This document shows, piece by piece, positions 9,001 to 21,399 of a stretch of 64,000 nt of DNA. Made by a program: the position numbers and the translations under genes. The stretch is from the NCBI GenBank assembly GCA_023079485.1, contig CM041115.1, forward strand, positions 46,060,305 to 46,124,304, in the 5' to 3' direction. Every line of letters begins with the position of its first letter. The first letter of the stretch is position 1. The notes under the pieces are model-generated. The model made no database searches and was not told where the DNA came from. It saw only the letters and a list, made by a program, of their open reading frames with translations. The stretch comes from Archilochus colubris. Taxonomy: Eukaryota; Chordata; Aves; Apodiformes; Trochilidae.

Positions 9001-12000
9001 TAGGATTAAATAAAGTCTCCAGTTAAACCATTGCATACTATTAATTCATGACACGAAATTCTGAAGGCTTAAAAAAAGAATCGTGCTTCAAACCTATTGA
9101 AACCTGAGATTAAGGTGATGCTAAAACTTCAGCTGTGGCTCAAGATGTCCCCCTCATCAGTCACAATGTCTTCCTGTTTTACTTTTCCATGAATGGACTG
9201 AGAAAACTGGAGCCTCATCACACTTTAAAATTATTTCTATTCTGAGTCTGGAAAACTGGTCTAGGATTCAAGTTCATAACTGAATGGTTCCATAATGAAA
9301 TTGCTTTCTCACTAGTCTGCCTCTTGGATGTGCCTGGAGGGAGCTGGTAGTTTTGGAAAAGAATCTTGGTATTGCAGAGAGGTACAGAGGAAAAAAAGAC
9401 CAAAAATGACAAAGAGAACTTTACCTAGTGTCCGAATAGTCAACCCCACATGACTTCCACCTACTCTTGCTGGCCTTTGAGAAGGCTTTTACAGATCCCA
9501 GCATCCAGCCAGGCAGGGAGGGCACAGCCACAGCCTGAGCACCTGCCTGGTCATGGGTGGGACAGCCAGCTCTCTTCATGCCTCCTTGATGGGTGGTAGC
9601 CAGTTTTGGAGCACCCAGGACAAACTTTTTCTGTTAAAAATCTCTAGCTTTTTCAGACAGCAGAATATTCCCCAATGCAAAACTCCTTGTTTACAGAGCT
9701 GCCATGTCCTGTGTGAATGGCAGCTCTGGGCTAAGAGTTTGCCAGCGCAGCAGTGAAGGGAGATGTTTTGCTGGCTATGGAGGGTTTAGGCAGAGGCTCT
9801 GCAATGAGAAGAAGTGAGAGGAAAAAAATTTGGGGATGTAAGTCTGTTCTTCAATCCATTAAACTCCTTGCTCAGAGTTAGAGGAGAGCTACTCAGTGAC
9901 TTTGAGCCAAGAACAACATAGTGTAAACCCTTGAGGCTGTGAGCATTATTTATAATAACACAGCATCAAAGTAATGATGGTGTAGCTAGTCTTAAAGGGG
10001 TCTACATCTGATAGAGAAGACAGAAGAAGGTTATGCTGAATGAATGATCTTCTATAGTTTATGTGAACCATGATGAGTCCAGGCTCTTCCAGAAAGGAAA
10101 GCATGTACACACAATAGGGTCTCTGTAGCAATATCGTGACTCACTCTCTGGTCCTTGACCCAAGTAGTGTCCTCAAAGTTGTTTTATGGGGCAAATGGGA
10201 AGGGCAGGAGGAACCTTGGCAGTGCAGAAATGAAAGAGAGCTTATCTTTGGACTCCTCCACTTTTTTGCTGTTCACTGGACAACTCACTTCACTGTAATG
10301 GTTGATACCATTCCAGCAAATACACAAGAAATTGAAGACTGGCATGTGTTTTCTTAGCCAGCTTTGCTTTAGCATTTACCTGGCACTCATTTCGACACCT
10401 GCAAATGCAAATCAAACCCTTCTACAACAGACACATTGCTTGAAGCCAGCATCCCAACAGCAGGTTGTCTTTGAGTTGGATTCTCTGTAGGCCAACTAAT
10501 AAAAGTAGGGCTCCTCCTCCTACCCTTTTTTCTCCAGGCATAGAGACATTTGTACAGTAAATCTTCTCTATTCAATGGACTATATCTGTGACATTTGCTG
10601 CTTGTCTGCAAATGTAACTTAAATTGTTTCAAAACTGGAAAGAAATAAAGGAGATGCAAAATGTTTTGTGAAACCAGGCTAAAACACCATTTGTTTTCAT
10701 GTACTTTCCCTGTCATCTTTTCCCATGCAGTTAATCTTTATAAGCTCCTTCCTGTCCTGTCACACAGGATGTCCCCTTCTGTATGACATGCTGGTGACTC
10801 TTCCAATATAGGTGCTGAAGGATGTGCTCCCCTTTATTCATGGTAGCAGCTGTGTACTGATATTAGTTGTTGGGCTAAGGACTGGGTTCTTGTGCAGCAG
10901 AACAGCCTACCACAGAGTGACTTGTAAAAGCTTTCTACCAAGCAAGCAGCTCAACATTCTCATGCGGAAGCTGCAAAATAAACAAGGATGGGTAACATAT
11001 CTCCCACAGTTGGGAAATGCCACATGTGGATGAGGATAATCCATTCATTAGGCTGTGAACACAAAGTCCCGCCAGTGAGTAGCATAAATCCATGTGATGT
11101 CTCTGAATGCTGGATTTTTCATTTGGCCATGTGAAGGAACTGAAAAATGTGTAAAATGAAAATCACATGTACTCCAAAGCATCACCATAGCACTGGAAGC
11201 TGGCAACATCTGAAAGTGAGTAGACAAAATTGACACATAAAGATGTGCTCTGAGCCAATTTACAGCAAAGGGTAAAGATCATACTGCATATGAATCAAAA
11301 CAGGGTAGGCACTACTCCCTAGTGACTGAACATTCGAAGAGTCTCTTGTGTACTGATTATACCAGAAAATGTATGAAATATATTACAATTATGAATGTTC
11401 CTCTGACATGTTATTTCAGGGAAGATCATGAGAGAAGGATAAAATATAGGTCTCAGTCTTTCAACCTGCAGTCATAACTGGTCCAATTTCCATTCCTGTC
11501 AAAGATGAGGAAGAGATATTTATCTCCACACAACCACTTGTTGGAATAGACAAGTATTCTGACAGGATAAAGGTTTTCAGGAAAAGGAGTTGCAAGCTTT
11601 TCTAAAACACTGTGCTTCCTGGTATTTGTTTGAAGTTAACAGCTGTGTCCAGAAAGCAGGTCTCCAAAGTGCTTGTATGGTGCATTCTGCAGTTGCATCC
11701 TTGAGCATCCTTAAATGGAAGTGTTTTATCTTCAAGCTGTCATGCTGTTGGCTTGCTCAAGAGTTTGCAAAATGTGGCCTGAATATTCAAATAAAAACCG
11801 CAAAATATTAACTCATTCCTATGGCTGGTGTTTTATTATGCAGTTGATCTGATTAATTTCTCCTTGCAGTTATTTTGGACTGTTTTGTCCTTACTGTTGT
11901 TTTTTTCTTGAGGAATGCATTGTTATGTCAAAAAATACACTGCAGTGTTTGAAAGATTAAAGCTGTGAGGCAAAAAGCTGAGGTAGATGCAGATACTTGG

Positions 12001-13446
12001 AGTGCCAGCAAAATTAAGGCAACTGTTGCACATCTTACTGATAATGAAGTCTGTGAAAAGAAGATACGGTGAACATTGGGACTGATGTTTGGACCAATAG
12101 GGAGGCCAGAAATCCTGTGTTTGATGTACCCCTGGTGACAGTGCCAGCCTGTAAGAGCAAGCCAGATAACTTCTGCCAAACCATGTTTAGAGAACATCAG
12201 AACTGCAAATCTCCTGACTGTTAAAATCTTCTAGATTTTAAATGAATGAATGAACTGTATTGCTAGTGTGGAAGCTACCACCATCTCCAGCTTGGCAGCT
12301 CCTGGCTTTGACAGGAAGGTCAAGGACTGGTTAGACTGAGCAAGAAGAAAATACTGGCCATGTGTTCCTAAGAAAGGGTCAGAGCAATCCTGAAGAAGCT
12401 GGCACTGGTCTCCCACTGGTCTCTGCCAGCTGGAGAGTTCAAATTCTTGGAACCAAGAAAGAGGGAGGACCCAGCATGGTAATACATTGGACCATGTGGA
12501 TGTTTTAGGATTTTTGAAGAAAAACTTTTTTACAAGAGAAAGACTGCATTTCAGAAAGGCAGCCAGGACCAACAATATCTGAGCTATTGCTAGTCATTCC
12601 AGATCTGGGTAGCTTGCATAAAAGTTCTTTTAGACAAGAAAGAGATGGATCTCATATTTCAGACTGGTTTTTACAGACTGCAGGAATACAAGATCCTGTG
12701 CCAACAGTATTTCTGTCTCTGCTTTGGACAAATGAATGGTGAGTTTTTTGGCTGGTCCTATGCCCATTTGTCATGGGGAGTTTGGGAAAACAGGAAAGAG
12801 CCCTCTAAGATCTGGATCACTGTGTGGGAGTCCATGGTCCATGGTGACTGTATGGCTCCGGATGCACTGCAGGTGTGATGTGTGGCCTGTGGGCTCAGTT
12901 CTGTTCCCACCAAAGATGCTGGTGAAATTCTTCTGTTGGTTCCTCCCCTGCAAGGTAGAAGAAGAGCACTTCACAAACAAGGACAGATACAATGGGGTAA
13001 TGCTTTTGTGTCAGGAGCCTTGGTGCCATGAAATTTTAACAGAGGCCTAGCTAGTACCCTGGTTTTTGGGGTGTGGTGGGGAAAGGCTGAATCCTATGAT
13101 GCAGCTGTTGTATTGAAGTGTCTCCTCTGCAAACTAGCAGTCTGATGTGCCACTTCTTCCTCCACGGAAGAAGCTTGTGCTGTTTAATAAATACTTAAAA
13201 ATGAGCATCTTCTCCTCCACCTGTGTAGATCACTGGATTAACTAAATAATGCAAGGTTCACCCACAGCATATGCAGGTTTCCAAGACAAAGACTATCGTA
13301 GTCAGAACAAGCGTGGTATGCTGTGCTCTGCCTCACAGGAGAGACCTCTTTGATCGTCACCTCTTTGACACCTCTGCAATGTGCTTTGCACCTTCTTAGT
13401 CTCTCCTCTGCAGGCTCTTACTGAGGGTATAGACACCTGGCTGAGG
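9001..13446. other. Intergenic, nothing recognised
   Basis: No gene, RNA or repeat family recognised. ORFs up to 114 codons (12231-12575, minus; 10387-10716, minus; 8685-9026, plus, from the CR1) overlap others in opposite frames and show no conserved motif. AATAAA-type hexamers are scattered as expected for AT-rich DNA. Confidence 0.6.
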
Positions 13447-14234
13447 TGTCACGGTTTATCACTGGCCCAGCAATTAACTGAATGAGAGATCCTCTCTATT
13501 AATCCCCCTACCCTCCCTGATAAAGAAAGGAGAGAGAATAAGGGGGAGAGACTTATGGGTTGGAAACTACACAGCTTTAATGAAACAGTAATGCTAAAGA
13601 AGGAAAAATAATTAAATATATACAAATATCCAGAAAAATGATACCGTGTTCCTTCTGCCTTTCCCCATTAATGCTCACATCTCCACTGAGGCTGCAGGGC
13701 AGCCCTAGGAAAGTCCAGGCAGGACTCCTGGAATCAGCAGCACTTGGCACACACAGATTCAGGCTGGCATGGATCAGGACCACTGGCAGACAAATGGACA
13801 GAACCCTCCCAGGATGCCAAAGAAAGCAGGAAAAGGGAAAGGAGGGCCAAAGGGATGAACGAAGGCCAAAAGGGTTTGACCCTCATGATCCCTCAAATTT
13901 ATACTGAGTATGATGCATGTGGGGTATAATACTCCTCTTGGTCAATTTTGGTCACCTGTCCTGTCTGCTCCTCTCTAAAGGAGGGTTGTTGGTGTGACCT
14001 CTTTACTCCCTTTCTCTTTCTGGAGCATAAGATCTTCCTCATAACTGAGTAGCAACCTTGGTTCTGCATTCCATTCTTCATCCACTACTATAAACACTGA
14101 GTGTTACTGGTCTTAGAAGTAGACACTGAGATACTTGCTGTTAATTTCAGCAAGTACACCTATTTAGATGAGACTCAGCTGATAGTAAAATTATAAGGCA
14201 GAAAATTAATTCTATGCTGGCCCAAACCAGGACA
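13447..14234 (-). mobile_element. Solo LTR of an avian endogenous retrovirus (TGTCCTGGTTT... family)
   Basis: A complete LTR-like unit of 788 bp in minus orientation. Read on the minus strand it starts TGTCCTGGTTTGGGCC at 14234 and continues with an AGAATTAATTTTC-type stretch, a start typical of an abundant bird LTR family. It ends in a TG-complementary CA at 13447. A polyadenylation-like ATTAAA on the minus strand (13576-13581 as TTTAAT on +) lies towards its 3' end, as expected in an LTR. The flanks carry a near-matching 5-base duplication, TGAGG (13442-13446) and TAAGG (14235-14239), which fits an ERVL-like integrase. No internal gag, pol or env sequence is adjacent, so it is a solo LTR left by LTR-LTR recombination. 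The subfamily is not assigned. Confidence 0.85.
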
Positions 14235-17200
14235 TAAGGCTGGCAAACTTCAGTGATAAAATTATGTATCCTTTTTTTCTCTGATAAGGACACTAAAAGG
14301 TCCCAGCCCAAGAAGAGATACTGCAGCAATTTGAGGGGAGAGAAGGGACCTTTGGCTGCCCTCATTTTTGGAGGCTTCTGAGGACAGCAGGGTAAAGCAG
14401 GCTGCAGGAGGGAACTGGATGGATGTCTTACCTTGAGCTGTGCTCAGATGGCCATCAGGAACATATCACCAGGGGCTGATGTGAGGTGTGGAAGCTGGAC
14501 TTGTGGTCAGTCCAGCACCACATCCTGAAGCAGAACCACATCCAGACACCAAATAAAAGCCTTTTGACTCTCTTCTTTTACCTCTAACCCACACTATTTG
14601 TGGTAAAATAACCTTAACCTAATAACACATACTTCCTCGTGTTATAACTACTAGATATATTCCCTCTCAAATGAGGCATGTGCATGAGAACAGTGAAGGA
14701 CAAGCCAGGGATAGGAAAGGAGCCATGTAAAATTGCTTTAATATGTGTCTGCTAACACCAAAGTCCTTAATGTTTATTTAATGATGCTTGGTAATATATT
14801 TTGGTTTTCAAATGTTTTGCAGAGTAAGCAGGGGGACAAGCAGAACCTTGGTAAGAAGCCTGGGATGGAGCTAACTGAAACACATTGCAAAATGTTCAAT
14901 GCTCAGTGAAATTTTTTCAGCACTCACCTTAAAAGCAACAAGTAGAATGGTGAGCCCTGACTGAACTTTGTCTGGAGTGTTTACTTTCGTGTAATCAAGT
15001 GACTGGGCTAATAATAATGATAATAAGACTAATAATTTTTATCATTGCAATGTAATTGTAACAAAAACGAACTAGACACTCAAAATTTCTTGGAAGGACT
15101 TGCTTATAATTTATATCCAATAGCCAAAATACAGATTCTGATGCACTGGGACCATACATCTGTTCTCCTGACTTTTTAACCATAGAGTGCTAGTTTATTG
15201 CTGAGCTTAAGGATAAAAGAAGAAAGAAATGAAAGTTAAAAAAAAAAAAAGAAAAAAGAAGTTTCCTCTCCACTAAATACATTCAGATGTCAGCATCCAA
15301 AAGCCCTATGCAATGTTTCATTCTCGTATTACTTTACCTACCTGCTTATAAGGCAATGTTATTATCAAAAAAGTTTTATCACAAAAGGCCTGAGTCTTAG
15401 AATGGGGAAAACTTATTTGCAGGTATTGTCAATAAAGTAAAGTAAAAATAGCTGCAGTCTATCAGTACTATTAGTGTGTCAAAACTTCCAAAAGGAATGA
15501 TTTGTGAAATAACTATTCTTGAGCATATCATCAGTGCTTGTTTGGATAAAGGTTTTCAAGAATAATAACAGGGTTGGAGATGGGAATTTTGACAGTGATT
15601 CATACTGTGTGTGAATATACACCTGCTCCAAAGAAATACTGTAACTGTTACAAGGGAGAAAAGTAGTTGACCATAACAGGATAGTGTTTTGAGTTTGCAT
15701 CCTCTTCCAGACTGAAAGAGAATAAACCTTTCAAGAGATCCCCAGAAAACAAATTACATGTCAGTGTCTAGCTTTGCAAAGGCATCCTTGCTGGCAGGGT
15801 GCAGAAAACTCCTACTGTGCATGTTCCCCAGAAAGTATTTAATGTTGCATTTACCTGTATCCATGACACTCACTACACAATGGTATTGCTCTCTTGTTGG
15901 GCAACTCTTCATTGGAAGTGATAGGATTAACAAAATTAAAAAAAAAACAAACCCATATAAGCCAGATTTCAGCTAAATCCAACCTGCTTCTACCAGTGTC
16001 AGATACATTAAGTGTTTTAATGGCTTTCATAATTTTAACAGCCCCTTGCGGTTGCTCCTGATTCTGCAGGTAGTCTAGGAATATACCATTTGGCTTTTAT
16101 AGAAAACTCAAATGTCTCAGCAGGAGCCTTTTTGTCCCACAGAAACTTTAGTGTGACAACAGGGAGGGTTATAGTTGCTAAAGTTTATATTTGTATTTAT
16201 ATTTATATTTGAAATCTGAAATATTGTTTTTTGGGCTGCTTTTTAACACATAGTATCTTTTTACTGCATTACCCTCCCTACTCACTTTCCTGAATGTTAT
16301 TTCTCCTCAAATACATGAATTGCTCCTGTAGATCATCTGACCGAAGGATGATGCCTTTTCCAAAACAGACTCCTTGGGTTTTAATTGCAGTTTGAAGCAC
16401 AGATCATGGGGAAATTATCTTGTACAGATAAACAACATTTGTGTCAGGACGCAAATTCTACCTTGTACTTTCCCTTTCTATGTTTCCCTGGAAGATACTT
16501 TCCTTTCTACAACCTCTGAAATTTCTTGGGAGAATTTGACAAGGCATGTTGCCTTTCATTGCTCCACTTTGTACAGTGGTGATATCCTTAACAGAGAGGG
16601 GTAAACTCTGAGGCCTGTCTTTATTACAGCTACATTCAGACATAGTTTAGTTGCTCAAATCCTATTAAGAGTCAAAGTATAGAAGTTGGGCTAGAGACAG
16701 CTGTAACTGTCTTTAGTATACAAGCAACTTTCAAGAGCTGGTCCTGCAACCACTCCTTCTCAAGCTGTGTCCATCCTCAAGGCTCGTAGCCGGCTTCCTA
16801 CTGTGACTACTCCAACAGAGGTTCATCCTGTCACCTTGTTTTCTTCATCACATTTTGTGCTGTCCACATATTTCACTCATCTTACAGCCATCTCTGATGG
16901 GGCCTCCCAGTGCCAGGGCTTCTGTGCTGCAGCAAATGTATTCCTCCATATTGCCCCGTATGCTGCCTGTAGGGTGCTTGCTAATCTCAGTATCCAGGCT
17001 TTTTTATTTCATCCACTAAGATGTTTACTCACTTGAAGGCTGCTTCTGCCTCTTCTCAGCTCTGCAAATTTTGCTCTGCTGAGCCTTAAGCCCAGGAAAA
17101 AGCCCATCTTACTCCTTAACATGTGCTTTTTATTCTTTGGTAGTATTGCTATGATTCAAGTTTGATAATACATATCTTTTATATAACTAAGGCTATAAGA

Positions 17201-18109
17201 CTTGAGTTCATTACAGCAGCACCCCAATGTAAGCTTGTCATGGTAGGTGTGAGTGAGCCTCCTGTATACCACAAGTAATATGGTTTCAGCAAATAGAGTG
17301 TTTCCATGCGGACAGGCATGGGGTCATAAGGACACATGAAGGCATGATTTGCAGGCTGAAAGTCCTAGATCTGTGTCTGTTTCTCAGATTCCTGCCCAGG
17401 GAATTTTCCCTCAGTCTGTACAGATGCTGTTGTGTGCCAGCAGGTCAGGTGCTGCACGGGCTGCTCTGTGTGAACACTGCAGATACATTCCCAGCCTGGT
17501 GGCATTCACATAGCTGCTTAGAACTCATGTCTTATGCATGGCCACAGTTATTATATACTTAAAGCTAGCCCCTTCTTCACAGGGGCATGTTCTCATGGTG
17601 ATTAATACCACAGTCAGCTTTGCTTGCTGCTGTAATGAAGCTCAAATTAGTGAATAGACAGGCTGCATCCCTCTGCTGATGAGCAAGAACGATCTTGCTT
17701 GTAATGAGCTTTGGCTAGGTCTTAAAATATTTTCTCCTATAGCCATCCAATATAACTGTATCAGTATTTTGAATAGTGCTGTCATCATGCTTGAGATGTT
17801 CTTAACTAGGCTGCAGTGGACATACATTTGAAAGATGCACAAATAAGAAAAGTTTTACAAATTGTCTTAAACAGCTGGTTTCAATGGCGATCCACCTCCA
17901 GAAGCCTTGCTTTCTCTGCATCCACTCACCATATATAAATTAATAAAACCCCCTTCAAAACAGTAACAGTGGAGAGGCAGAACAGTGGTTTCCTCTCTTG
18001 TGTATTTGTTTGTTTGTTGCCAGTTCATGTGTGCAATCTCAGTCTCATCGTATGCATGTATTACAGCTGCATCTTTATCACCCGTGCCTTTTTACGTTTT
18101 TAATTAGAA
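14235..18109. other. AT-rich intergenic, nothing recognised
   Basis: No gene or repeat family recognised. It contains minor TAA/TAATAA-rich sequence (15009-15034), an A-rich stretch (15238-15262) and a TATTTA-rich stretch (16188-16211). ORFs are 60-90 codons and overlap. Confidence 0.6.
15238..15262. repeat. A-rich low-complexity tract
   Basis: A-rich run interrupted by single G bases, with no retrogene-like sequence upstream. Confidence 0.8.
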
Positions 18110-18351
18110 AAAGGGGCCGTTTTGCGGCAGCTCCCGGGTGTTCGCGGTGGATGTGGCCGGGCTGCAGGACAGCTGTGAGATTGGCTTTCTCTCCCTGCTC
18201 TCCTCCGCTGGCCGCAAAACTCTCCTCCACCTCAACTGCTTCCCCGCTTGCGTCCGCCTTGCTGAGGCATCCATCATCTCACTGTAAGTGCTCCCTATTC
18301 TCCCAGTGCCCACTAGATGACGCCTGTGATTATAACAGGGGCTCGTAGCCG
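18110..18351 (+). promoter_or_regulatory. Short CpG-dense island ending in a splice-donor-like site
   Basis: About eleven CpG dinucleotides fall within roughly 150 bases (18115-18262), while surrounding kilobases have very few. The island includes TTCGCGG, GGCCGGG and GCGTCCGCC. At 18281 the sequence ACT|GTAAGT gives a near-consensus 5' splice site on the + strand (intron side 18284-18289). Such a combination is typical of a promoter with a first exon, or an unmethylated enhancer. No TATA box is obvious. An open frame spans it (17998-18348, + strand, 116 codons) but looks compositional (Ser, Pro, Ala, Leu rich). A non-coding RNA first exon or an old GC-rich repeat are both possible. Confidence 0.35.
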
Positions 18352-20856
18352 TAAGAGTGGAAAATTTCGCAGCTTCTCTCTACATTTTCCACATTTTATG
18401 TGTGTGTGTGGTGCAAAGAGGCCTTGAGTAAAAGGAAGACCGAAAAAACATCTTTCCTGCTGTATAGTTTCTGTGAGGACTGTGAGGATGCAGAGATGTA
18501 GCTTGTACTTTCACACCCTATCTCACCTGGCACATGGAATACCAGACTGTAATGAGGCATAGTTAAAAAACTTCACTGTTTCTTCAGAATGAAAAAAATC
18601 TTCAAGACTACAAACACAACGATGTTGACATGTAAAACCTGAGATGAAACCAAGGAAGAAAAAGAATGCTGAAAAAAAAAGCAACAACGACACCAAACAG
18701 GTACATTACTGGTCCTCTGTATTGTAGCGCATGCCTTGTAGATGTATTCAGGAATAAGCTGAATGGAGAATACAGCCATCAGTCAGTAAAGTCCTCTGGC
18801 TGTCGATATGCCTCAGGAAAGCATGCAGCAGAGCTAAGTCACTGTCCCCATCACAGAGTAGCAAACAACACTTCTTTTCACCTCCTTGCCTTTACTGGGT
18901 TAGCATGTTTGATTCAATAAAAACAAGAAATGGTTTTATATTAAAATACGGAGTGTAGGTAAAACTAATAATAAATACAGATCATAAAACTAGATTGACT
19001 AGTCATTGTGCCTAGTTACAGCAAGCTTATTTATTTAAATTTTCTTGATCGGTTTATAACAGGCAAATACAATTTCTTCTTCTGGGAGCAGGTACTCCTT
19101 CTTGTTATTTACATTATAAAAGCAACATTGTGAGTGTGGGTGAAGAAAATAAGAGACGTCATACAGCAACATGTTCTATCCCTGGGTTATACAGGCTTCA
19201 TTTGTCAAAGCCTAGAGGTGAAATCCTGTCACTTGAAAGTTGAAATGTGTGCTGGCTGTGGCAGGAGTCTGCAGTAAGAAACACAGCGCAAATGATGTGC
19301 AGCTGTTTGCTCTGACAGACCTGGTTCAGCCCCTGGAGGACTTCAAAAAGAACAGCTAGAGAGAAAAGGTGGGTTGGAATCAGGAAGAAGTAAAGAATCA
19401 TGATGTTAAAGACAATAATCAGTCACACACACCATAATTTCAAAGATGTTTTCTGAAAGATACTTCTTTCTAGTATATTATGAGGAACTGAAACTGCCTT
19501 CATATTGACCTTCACTGGCTTTTCTTTTTTAACATTGGGGCTGTTTAGGCTGCCAAGTCTTTCCTGTTCATCGCCAACCCTCCCGGGACCTTCAGAGCTG
19601 TCAGAGTCATCAATTGAAGGAGCAACTGTGCTGTTTCATTAACTGGTATATCTTTTCTTGTTAGTATGTGTGAATCATACAATGTGTCAGACTTTTAGAC
19701 AGCCTCGATTAACCCAGTATCACGCTCTTTGCTACAAGCTATTGCTACTAATCAGTGTGTCTAGTGATGTTTATAGCCTCTTCTCCACTGTGCAAAACTT
19801 TTTTGTAATGTGAAAGCAGTAGCACGCAGGCAAATTGCCCTGGATATCTCCAAAAGTCAGAAATGTTCAGGTGTTCCTTGTTCATTAGAAAAGGAAGAAT
19901 GAGCACGAGTCCAACATTTTTTCCCCTTCTACAAATGCATCCCAAAAGCTCAGGCCATTGCACCACTTTATACCTTTTGAGAAGCACAAAACAATCACAA
20001 TATCCTTACATTAACAGTATAGACAGGCTCTGCCCCTTGACTCCTCAGATCTGTCTGGAAATCTTCCCTTCTATCCAGTGCTAAGTGCCTTTCTCTGCAG
20101 AAAGCCCTCAGTGAATCCAGGGACCCATAATGAGGAGGACATGTCTAGAGTATGGCCTGAATTGATTCTCTTCTTAGCTGGAGGGAAAATGGGTAGAAAT
20201 TAGAGTGATGTAATAATATCCCCTCACCGTGCTTACTGTTCCGGGATGTGACACAGGCAAAGGAACTTTTCAGTCTGCAGTTGTTAAAACATGCTAGCTA
20301 GTATGTTGCCTGGCACAGCAAGACTTTTCTGTGCTTAAACAAGCTTGATAGACATTATTTTCCCCATATTTAATTTTTTTAATCTGCTCTTGCAATAACT
20401 TTTGAGCAATTTTTGCCTCTGGCTAAACAGAGAAGCTGAATCTCTTGGTGTCAAGATGGCATCTAAAATACAGCTGAACAATAATAAGCCTGTTTTAAAA
20501 GCTTGAATTCAGTCATGCAAAGCAGTAAGCAAGTTGTGCAGTCTTTCTTTTGCTTCCAGTTCAATACCAGAACACCTCACAGCCATGTGCAGCCTGTGGG
20601 TGATGCACTTCTGCGGCGCCAGGCTTGAGAGATTTGGGTGCTGGGTTTGGTTTGAGGTGAAACAAAACCTGAATAGCAGCCCTGCCTTGGATAGGTTGTT
20701 TGTCTTCTCAGTGCAAAGCAGGAGCAAGACTGGGCATGAAAAGCCTGGTAAAGTTGTTGAGCATAGGCCACATGCTACATAAGCCCTCTTCTAGACTTCT
20801 CTTCATAGGGCTGTGGTGGGACTCCAGAGTTCTTTTACTGCAGAAAACTGTATTTC
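18352..20856. other. Intergenic, nothing recognised
   Basis: AT-rich sequence beginning with a short GT run at about 18397-18410. No gene, RNA or repeat family recognised. Confidence 0.6.
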
Positions 20857-21399
20857 ATGTAATCATACAACTATCTGGAAAAGACTTGTAAGATTATCCA
20901 GCCTAACCTTCAACCTAACTCTACCAACATGGCTCTACCAGCTAAACCATATCACTAAGCACCATATCTGTACAACTTTTTAAAAGAGATTCAGGGATGG
21001 TGACACAATCATTGGTGACAATGGGGCAGCCCATTCCAGTGCTTATAAGTTGTTTCTGCAAAGAAGTTTTTCCTAAAATCTAGCTTAAACCTCCCCTGGT
21101 GCAACTTGACATCGTTTCTACTCTAGTACTTACTAGTGAGAAGAGACTGATCCCCTGCTCACTACAACCTCCTTTCAGGTAGATGTAAAGAGCCATAATC
21201 TCCCCTTAGCTTCCTTTTCTTCAAGCTAAACAGCCCCAGTTCCCTCAGCAGCTTCTCGTAAGCCTTGTGATCCAGCTCCTTCACCAGTTTCATTGCTTTT
21301 CTCTGGACAAGTTCCAGCACCTCAATGTCCTTCTTGTAGTGAGGCTCCAAAACTGAACACAGTACTTTAGCTGCAGCTGCACCAGTACTGAATACAGAG
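20857..21399 (-). mobile_element. CR1 LINE 3' fragment retaining the ORF2 C-terminus
   Basis: Reverse complement of a CR1 3' end, longer than the copy at 4.7 kb. CR1 phrases run in order: GGAAAAGACTTGTAAGATTA near 20878, GGGCAGCCCATTCCAGTGCT near 21025, AAACCTCCCCTGGTGCAACTT near 21087, CTACAACCTCCTTTCAGGTA near 21163, and CTTCTTGTAGTGAGGCTCC near 21330. On the minus strand an ORF (21446-21162) translates the end of the CR1 reverse-transcriptase polyprotein: [20 protein letters not shown], then [17 protein letters not shown]. The fragment is 5'-truncated near 21399 and non-autonomous. The terminal GATTCT repeats are decayed. Confidence 0.93.
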
